A stretch of DNA of 64,000 nt, taken from the NCBI GenBank assembly GCA_963717255.1, contig CAVQVT010000010.1, forward strand, positions 1-64,000, read 5' to 3'. The notes beneath the pieces are model-generated. The model did not search any database, was not told where the DNA came from, and worked only from the letters and a program-made list of their open reading frames with translations. The position numbers were made by a program, and so were the translations under genes. Each line of letters begins with the position of its first letter. The stretch's first letter is position 1. Positions 59,534-64,000 of this stretch are shown here, piece by piece. This stretch comes from CAIYQJ01 sp963717255 (GTDB lineage: Bacteria; Chloroflexota; Limnocylindria; Limnocylindrales; CSP1-4).

Positions 59534-60496
59534 TCAGGCCGCGCTCGATCGGATGCGCTCGAGCAGCCGGAGCGACGCGAGGACCTCGGCCGCCGTGCGC
59601 GGCCAGGGGGCGACGCCGCGGACGGCCGCCGCGAACGCGGCCACCATCCCCTCGTACGGATCGTCGTCGGGCAGGCGGAGCGACTCGCGCCCGCCATCCC
59701 CGTGGACCAGCTCGATCGAGGTCGCGCCGGCGCCGCCCGTGTGCGCCCGGTCGTCCACCGTGAGCCGGGCATCCCTGCCCGTGATCTCGATGACCTGGCG
59801 CTCCGGCATCTCGAAGGAGGCGAGCAGGGACGCCGTCCGCCCGTCGCCCCAGTCGCACCGGGCGGCGGTCGTGGCGTCCACGCCGGTCGGTCCCCGGGTG
59901 ACGCTCGCCGCGACGGTGACGGGCTCCGCGCCCCACAGCTCGATCGCAGGCCCCACGCAGTAGATCCCGACGTCGTTGAGCGCGCCGCCGCCCTGGGTGG
60001 GATCCCAGCGGAAGTCGCCGGCCCGGTCGGGCGGGATCGTGAAGGTGAACTCGGCCCGGACGTGGCGGATCGCGCCGAGCCGTCCCGAGCGGGCCGCCTC
60101 CAGTGCCACCTGCCAGCGCGGCTGGAAAGGGGTCATCCAGGCTTCGGCGAGCAGGACGCCCGCGCTCGCCGCCGCGCGGAACATCGCCTCCGCGTCCGAC
60201 ACTGTCGACCCCAGCGGCTTCTCGCACAGCACGTGCTTCCCGGCCGCCGCCGCCCGCTCCGCCCACTCGCGATGGAGCCCGTTGGGGAGCGGGACGTAGA
60301 CCGCCTCGACGTCGGGGTCCTCGAGCACCGCGGCGTACGAGCCCGCGTCGACCGACTCGAGGCCGGCCGGGACGGGGCCGCCGCGACTCGCGACGGCGAC
60401 CAGGCGCGCCGACCCGCAGGCGCGGATCGCCGGGATCACCGCCCGGGTGGCGACGTAGGAGCGCGCCCCGAGCACGCCGAAGCCGACGGGGCGCAC
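59534..60496 (-). CDS. Gfo/Idh/MocA family oxidoreductase
   Basis: 320 residues. The N-terminal Rossmann domain opens VGFGVLGARSYVATRAVIPAIR. VPLPNGLHREWAERAAAAGKHVLCEKPLG carries the EKP signature (Glu-Lys-Pro, cofactor-binding Lys) and GGGALNDVGIYCV the sugar-binding region. It is a probable NAD(P)-dependent sugar or cyclitol dehydrogenase. The GTG start is 4 bases after the stop of the ThuA-like/Gfo fusion gene, so the pair is one operon. The substrate is unknown. Confidence 0.9.
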   Translation of the reverse strand: MRPVGFGVLGARSYVATRAVIPAIRACGSARLVAVASRGGPVPAGLESVDAGSYAAVLEDPDVEAVYVPLPNGLHREWAERAAAAGKHVLCEKPLGSTVSDAEAMFRAAASAGVLLAEAWMTPFQPRWQVALEAARSGRLGAIRHVRAEFTFTIPPDRAGDFRWDPTQGGGALNDVGIYCVGPAIELWGAEPVTVAASVTRGPTGVDATTAARCDWGDGRTASLLASFEMPERQVIEITGRDARLTVDDRAHTGGAGATSIELVHGDGGRESLRLPDDDPYEGMVAAFAAAVRGVAPWPRTAAEVLASLRLLERIRSSAA

Positions 60497-60500
60497 GGTC

Positions 60501-62078
60501 TCAGCCGAGGTCGACGGGGATGCCGCCGGCCGCGGCCGACCGGTGGGCCGCCTCGAGGACCGCGACGACGTCGCGACTCTCTCCCGGCGGCACGGCGAGG
60601 GGCTCGCCGAGCAGCAGGTGGTCGGCGAGGTTCCGGTGGAACGCCCAGCCGGCGCCGGCGGTCGGCGGGACGACCTCCTCGACGAGCCGGCCGGGACCGT
60701 CGTACCGGGCCACGCGCAACGCGACCGGCGCCTCCGCGTGGTGCTCCGAGTGCTCGGCGTATCCGCGCCCCGGCTCGACCGTCTCGGTCACCAGCGGCCG
60801 GTAGTGGCCCTCGATCGTGCCCGCCGTCCCCTGGACGTAGAACTTGGGTCGCCGGATGGCGGCGATCTCGCTCTGGCGGAAGGTGGCCTCGCGGCCGTCG
60901 GTCCACTGCATCCAGACCGCCACCTGGTCCGCGTTCGTCACGTCGTGCCAGACACGCCTGTGCGCCGAGGCGAGAACCCGGGCCGGAGGCGACCCGTAGA
61001 GGCGCAGGATCCAGTCCACGTGGTGCGACCCCCAGTCGAAGATCGCACCGCCGGAGATGGACTCGTCCGAGTGCCACAGGCGACACGGGTGGTCGAAGCC
61101 GCCCACGAACGTCTCGACGTTGAACACCTCGCCGATCCGGCCGCCCGACACGATCTCCCGCAGGGCCATGAAGTCGCGATCCCAGCGCCGGCTCTGGTGG
61201 ACCGTGAGCGTCCGGTCCAGGCGCTCGGCCTCGGCGATCAGACGGTCGGCATCCGCCGCCGTCAGGCACATGGGCTTCTCGAGCACCACGTGCCGGCCGG
61301 CGCGCAGCAGCTCGAGCGCGATGGAGGCGTGGCTGGCGGGGGGCGTCGCGACGATCACCAGCTCGACCGCGCCGTCGCCGACGAGCGAGGTCGCGTCCGG
61401 GTAGGCGCGGACATCGGCGAAGTCGGCCGCGGCCGCGACCAGGCGCTCCGGCACGGTGTCGACGACGGCGGCGAGCCGCAGCCCGTCCGTCTCCGCGCAC
61501 GCGAGCCCGTGGACGTATCCCATCCCGCCGTACGGCCCGTATCCCACGATCGCGACGCCGATGTCGCCGGGCGCGAGGGGCGGGTCGTGGCGCAGGAGAC
61601 GGCTCACGAAGCGGCCGAGGGTCGGGTGAGCGACGACGTGCTCGAGGTCCGCGATCCCGCTGGCGACGATCCGTCCGGCACCCACCGACCGGACGGTGAT
61701 CACCGGCCGGTGGCGCATCGCGATGCTCGTCGTCGCCGCCACGCCGACCTCGTCCGAGAGCGGGGCGAGCGTCCGCAGGGTCGAGGAGATCGGGACCTCG
61801 CCGTCGAGGCGCGCCGCCTCCGGACGGGCCACCAGGCTGACGAACCACTCCGCTGCCGGATGGACGCCGGCGACGGCCACGCCGGCCAGCTCAGCGGCCA
61901 CCGCGTCGTCGGGCTCCGGTGCGATGAGGAGCGACCCACCGCCCGCCGCGTGCCGCCGCAGCTCGTCGAGGACGTCGGAGGGGAGGCCGTCGAGTCGCCC
62001 GGCGACGACGCGGGCATCCGGCGCCTGCCCGCGGAGCGACTCGAGCCCGGCGAGGGTGCCGGCGGACTGCTGGGTCAT
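60501..62078 (-). CDS. ThuA-like domain fused to a Gfo/Idh/MocA oxidoreductase
   Basis: 525 residues. The first 165 residues form an alpha/beta domain resembling ThuA/trehalose-utilisation proteins (LDELRRHAAGGGSLLIAPEPDD; HRPVITVRSVGAGRIVASGIADLEH), a glutaminase-like fold of uncertain role. The rest is a full Gfo/Idh/MocA dehydrogenase: VAIVGYGPYGGMGYVHGL, IVATPPASHASIALELL, VLEKPMCL (EKP) and SGGAIFDWGSHHVDWILRLYG. Both domain types are common in sugar-utilisation gene clusters, but usually in separate proteins. The second dehydrogenase follows 4 bases later. A ribosome-binding site (GAGGAA) precedes the ATG. Confidence 0.85.
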   Translation of the reverse strand: MTQQSAGTLAGLESLRGQAPDARVVAGRLDGLPSDVLDELRRHAAGGGSLLIAPEPDDAVAAELAGVAVAGVHPAAEWFVSLVARPEAARLDGEVPISSTLRTLAPLSDEVGVAATTSIAMRHRPVITVRSVGAGRIVASGIADLEHVVAHPTLGRFVSRLLRHDPPLAPGDIGVAIVGYGPYGGMGYVHGLACAETDGLRLAAVVDTVPERLVAAAADFADVRAYPDATSLVGDGAVELVIVATPPASHASIALELLRAGRHVVLEKPMCLTAADADRLIAEAERLDRTLTVHQSRRWDRDFMALREIVSGGRIGEVFNVETFVGGFDHPCRLWHSDESISGGAIFDWGSHHVDWILRLYGSPPARVLASAHRRVWHDVTNADQVAVWMQWTDGREATFRQSEIAAIRRPKFYVQGTAGTIEGHYRPLVTETVEPGRGYAEHSEHHAEAPVALRVARYDGPGRLVEEVVPPTAGAGWAFHRNLADHLLLGEPLAVPPGESRDVVAVLEAAHRSAAAGGIPVDLG

Positions 62079-62197
62079 GGTTCCTCGTGGCTTCGTCGGC
62101 CGTCCTCGGGCTCGAGCAGGACGACCATCGTAGTCCACTCGAGGCGATCGCCCGCGGGTGCGCCCCGGATGGCGAGGATGCACGGTCGCCGACCCGG

Positions 62198-62203
62198 TAG
62201 GCT
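62198..62203 (+). promoter_or_regulatory. Candidate -10 box (TAGGCT) of a leaderless gene
   Basis: TAGGCT ends 7 bases before the ATG at 62211, with GACGGAC between and no ribosome-binding site. Confidence 0.5.
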
Positions 62204-62210
62204 GACGGAC

Positions 62211-62666
62211 ATGGACGCTGTGCCGTCGGGCGGAGCCGCACCCGTGATGTCCGCCTTCGGCGACAGGGCGAGCATCCCGACAGAGCCCGAGCTCGAGGCC
62301 GTCCTGGGTGCCGCGATCGCGCCATGGCGCTCGCTGAAGGCCACGCTGGCGCAGGACTTCGACCCCCTTGCCGAGAGGTGGGCGTACTCGGGCAGGGCGT
62401 ACGGCTGGTCGCTCCGGCTCGCGCACCGTGATCGACCGATCGTCTACCTGGCGCCCCTGGCGGGCCGGTTCCGGGCAAGCCTCGCCCTCCCCGAGCGGGC
62501 GATGTCCGCCGCCCTCGAAGCGGACCTGCCGGAGCCGGTCCGGGCGATCGTGGCAAGCGCGCCGACGTATCCGGAGGGGCGCGCGGTCCGGCTCGAGGTC
62601 GCCTCGGACGACGACGTCGCGAGCGTGATTGTCCTGGCCCGGATCAGGATGGCCGACCGCCGATGA
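62211..62666 (+). CDS. DUF3788 family protein
   Basis: 151 residues. FGDRASIPTEPELEAVLGAAIAPWRSLK, then ERWAYSGRAYGWSLRLAHRDRPIVYLAPLAGRF and the end VRAIVASAPTYPEGRAVRLEV follow the DUF3788 pattern. These small proteins have an alpha/beta fold related to YdeI/DUF1801-type proteins and unknown function. The second ATG at 62247 is an alternative start. It overlaps the acetyltransferase gene downstream by 4 bases (ATGA), so the two are co-expressed. Confidence 0.75.
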   Translation: MDAVPSGGAAPVMSAFGDRASIPTEPELEAVLGAAIAPWRSLKATLAQDFDPLAERWAYSGRAYGWSLRLAHRDRPIVYLAPLAGRFRASLALPERAMSAALEADLPEPVRAIVASAPTYPEGRAVRLEVASDDDVASVIVLARIRMADRR

Positions 62667-63316
62667 GGGATGGCGCCTTCGGGCCTCCTCGCCGGGGCTT
62701 CGCGTCGCCCGGCCCCGTGTCGGTCCGGCCCGCGGCCACCTCCGAGATCCCCGCGCTCGCCGGGGTCCTGGCCCGCGCCTTCGCCGCCGACCCGATGGTC
62801 ACCTGGCCCATGGTCTCCGACGACGACCTGGACGCGCGCATCCGGACGATGTTCGAGATCGTCGACACCCCGTTCGCCGGCGAGGGCTGGATGCACGCGG
62901 CCGGCGACGGGCTCGGCGTCATGAGCCTGATGCCCCCGAACACCGGCGAGCGAGAGCAGGAGATCGCCGACGCGGTCGCCCCGGCCCTCGCGGCGCTGAC
63001 CCCGGACGGCGGCGCGCGCTACGAACGGTTCTGGGCGTGGGTCTGGTCGATGCTCCCGCCCGAGCCTCACTGGCTCCTGGACCAGCTCGCCGTGGAGCCG
63101 GCGGCGCAGGGACGGGGGATCGGCGGCGCGATGCTGCGCTACGCGATCGAGCGTGCGGAGCGGGACGGGCTGCCGCTGTTCCTCGAGACCGGGATGCCCG
63201 CCAACGTGCCGCTCTACCAGAAGTTCGGGTTCCGCGTGATGCGCGCGGCCGACGCGCCGGCCGACGCGCCGGACGGCGGGCCGCACATCTGGTTCATGGG
63301 CCGCGACCCGGCCTGA
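62663..63316 (+). CDS. GNAT-family N-acetyltransferase
   Basis: 217 residues. VSVRPAATSEIPALAGVLARAFAADPM is the first strand and helix, WLLDQLAVEPAAQGRGIGGAMLRYAIERAERDG is the acetyl-CoA loop (QGRGIG) and LETGMPANVPLYQKFGFRV the end, both diagnostic of GNAT enzymes. The middle is longer than the minimum, as in enzymes that accept larger amines. The substrate is unknown. It is translationally coupled to the DUF3788 gene. Confidence 0.92.
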   Translation: MRDGAFGPPRRGFASPGPVSVRPAATSEIPALAGVLARAFAADPMVTWPMVSDDDLDARIRTMFEIVDTPFAGEGWMHAAGDGLGVMSLMPPNTGEREQEIADAVAPALAALTPDGGARYERFWAWVWSMLPPEPHWLLDQLAVEPAAQGRGIGGAMLRYAIERAERDGLPLFLETGMPANVPLYQKFGFRVMRAADAPADAPDGGPHIWFMGRDPA

Positions 63317-63390
63317 TGGAGGGCGGCCGCGCCGGGCCGCGTTCGCGACGGTGCGGGACGGCCGCCGGCGCGCCCTGAAGGATGACCGGA

Positions 63391-63461
63391 TGGTCGGGCG
63401 CCGGTACTGTCGCCCGACACCTCGTCTCCCGCGGAGGGCCCGCGACGTGATCTACGACCCG
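63391..63461 (+). repeat. 71-bp element, copy 2, upstream of the paralogous 115-residue gene
   Basis: It differs from 53419-53489 at two positions: one in the left stem arm (TCGGGCG here, TCGGGTG there, both pairing with CGCCCGA) and one in the loop. The -35-like ATGACC (63382-63387) lies 17 bases before TACTGT (63405-63410). Confidence 0.85.
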
Positions 63462-63794
63462 CCCCTCACCGCGCTGAACGTCGCGAGCGTCGTCTTCATC
63501 GTGGCCTCGTTCCTCAGCGCGTCGTCCGGCTGGGAGATCGCCGGCGAGCTGTCGCGCGCCACCGACAAGTGGACCGCGCCCCTCCTGATCCGGCGCTACC
63601 GCAACGACCCGGGGAACCGGAAGCGCGTCTGGGCGGAGGCCGACGTCCTCCACCAGCACGGATATCGCGCCCAGCTCCCTCGCAGCCAGCGCGAGGACGC
63701 GGCCCTGAGCCGCGAGGTCGCGATCGACGTGCGCAGCGCCCTCGCAGGCCTCGGAGCCGACGAGGAGGTCATGGTCGCGTACTACCGGGCGTGA
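63447..63794 (+). CDS. Paralogue 2 of the 115-residue membrane-anchored protein
   Basis: 115 residues, GTG start with GGAGGG 8 bases ahead, same layout as the copy at 53475-53822: one membrane helix (residues 8-27), then WTAPLLIRRYRND, NRKRVWAEAD and RSALAGLGADEEVMVAYY. Differences cluster in the helix and the linker after it; the soluble domain is nearly unchanged. The last 26 bases overlap the end of a convergent gene. No family recognised, so function is unknown. Confidence 0.8.
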   Translation: MIYDPPLTALNVASVVFIVASFLSASSGWEIAGELSRATDKWTAPLLIRRYRNDPGNRKRVWAEADVLHQHGYRAQLPRSQREDAALSREVAIDVRSALAGLGADEEVMVAYYRA

Positions 63795-64000
63795 CCGCGA
63801 CCGCCTCGACGTCCGGCTCGAACGGGTCCACGTCCGGGACCCCCGGCTTGAGCCAGCGGCGGAACGGGAGGTACAGCAGGATCCCGACCGCACCCAGGAC
63901 GAGCGGCCAACCGATCGCGTCGACGCCGCTCTCCTGGTACTGGCTGACGATGGCCAGGAGGATGATCGCGGTCGGGCCGAGCGTCACGAGGACCAGCCCG
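63769..64000 (-). CDS. C-terminal end of a permease-like membrane protein (partial)
   Basis: The frame runs off the window edge. The visible 77 residues hold two membrane segments (GLVLVTLGPTAIILLAIVSQ and DAIGWPLVLGAVGILLYLPF), a basic loop FRRWLKPG and an acidic tail. This is how many amino-acid/polyamine (APC) permeases end. The rest is outside the window, so the call is tentative. Its stop lies 26 bases inside the paralogue gene on the other strand. Confidence 0.45.
   Translation of the reverse strand, partial: GLVLVTLGPTAIILLAIVSQYQESGVDAIGWPLVLGAVGILLYLPFRRWLKPGVPDVDPFEPDVEAVAVTPGSTRP

Noticed and set aside
1..64000. tRNA, rRNA, CRISPR array, insertion sequence or prophage
   Set aside because: I looked for cloverleaf arms, regularly spaced repeats and transposase motifs and found none. 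The short tandem repeats have no spacers and no cas genes. The holin-like domain is part of an enzyme, not a phage module.

Overview
The window is 64 kb of very GC-rich bacterial DNA (by eye above 70% G+C, with G or C at nearly every third codon position). It carries about 55 densely packed protein genes, no rRNA or tRNA gene that I could find, no CRISPR array and no insertion sequence. The gene mix points to a free-living aerobic heterotroph: a fused electron-transfer flavoprotein with its quinone oxidoreductase, F420-type oxidoreductases, a fused dihydropyrimidine dehydrogenase, multicopper oxidase, sortase and LuxR/TetR/MarR regulators. The best guess is Chloroflexota (Limnocylindria-like) or a deep actinobacterium. 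This is inference from gene content only.

Layout. 0-2.1 kb: a YCII protein, a membrane protein and an F420/NADP reductase-like protein. 2.1-8.8 kb: an intergenic repeat cluster, then the glutamate synthase pair gltB-gltD. 8.8-18.2 kb: hypotheticals, a large ATPase-LuxR regulator, a membrane phosphatase, an aldo/keto reductase, a TMEM175-like channel and a luciferase-like oxidoreductase. 18.4-21.8 kb: etfBA fusion plus ETF-quinone oxidoreductase, overlapping by 4 bp. 21.9-26.8 kb: glutaredoxin-thioredoxin reductase fusion, two tiny membrane proteins, a LysR regulator, an SDR and a zinc alcohol dehydrogenase. 27.0-29.7 kb: the PreT-PreA fusion. 29.8-32.3 kb: ABC ATPase-permease-TetR operon with a visible TetR-type operator. 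32.3-36.6 kb: hybrid PAS sensor kinase divergent from a diguanylate cyclase. 36.6-42.3 kb: a decayed alcohol dehydrogenase, tyrosine phosphatase, a secreted dimethylformamidase-like protein, DUF2325-like and DUF1810 proteins, and a MarR regulator divergent from its probable target.

42.3-46.8 kb is a translationally coupled surface-glycan operon (GT2, truncated GT4, membrane protein, flippase). 46.8-48.1 kb is a sortase divergent from a candidate cell-wall substrate. 48.1-53.2 kb holds an aldolase-family protein, multicopper oxidase, HEAT protein, esterase and ATP-grasp enzyme. 53.4-64 kb holds two copies of a 115-residue membrane protein gene 10 kb apart, a 1249-residue DUF2339 protein, acetyltransferases, a methyltransferase, two Gfo/Idh/MocA dehydrogenases and the end of a permease gene.

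Two window-wide patterns stand out. First, ten genes have a TANNNT box 5-8 bases upstream of the start codon and no evident ribosome-binding site, which suggests leaderless transcription. Second, the two 115-residue paralogues share a 71-bp upstream element that is more conserved (69/71) than the proteins themselves (87/115).
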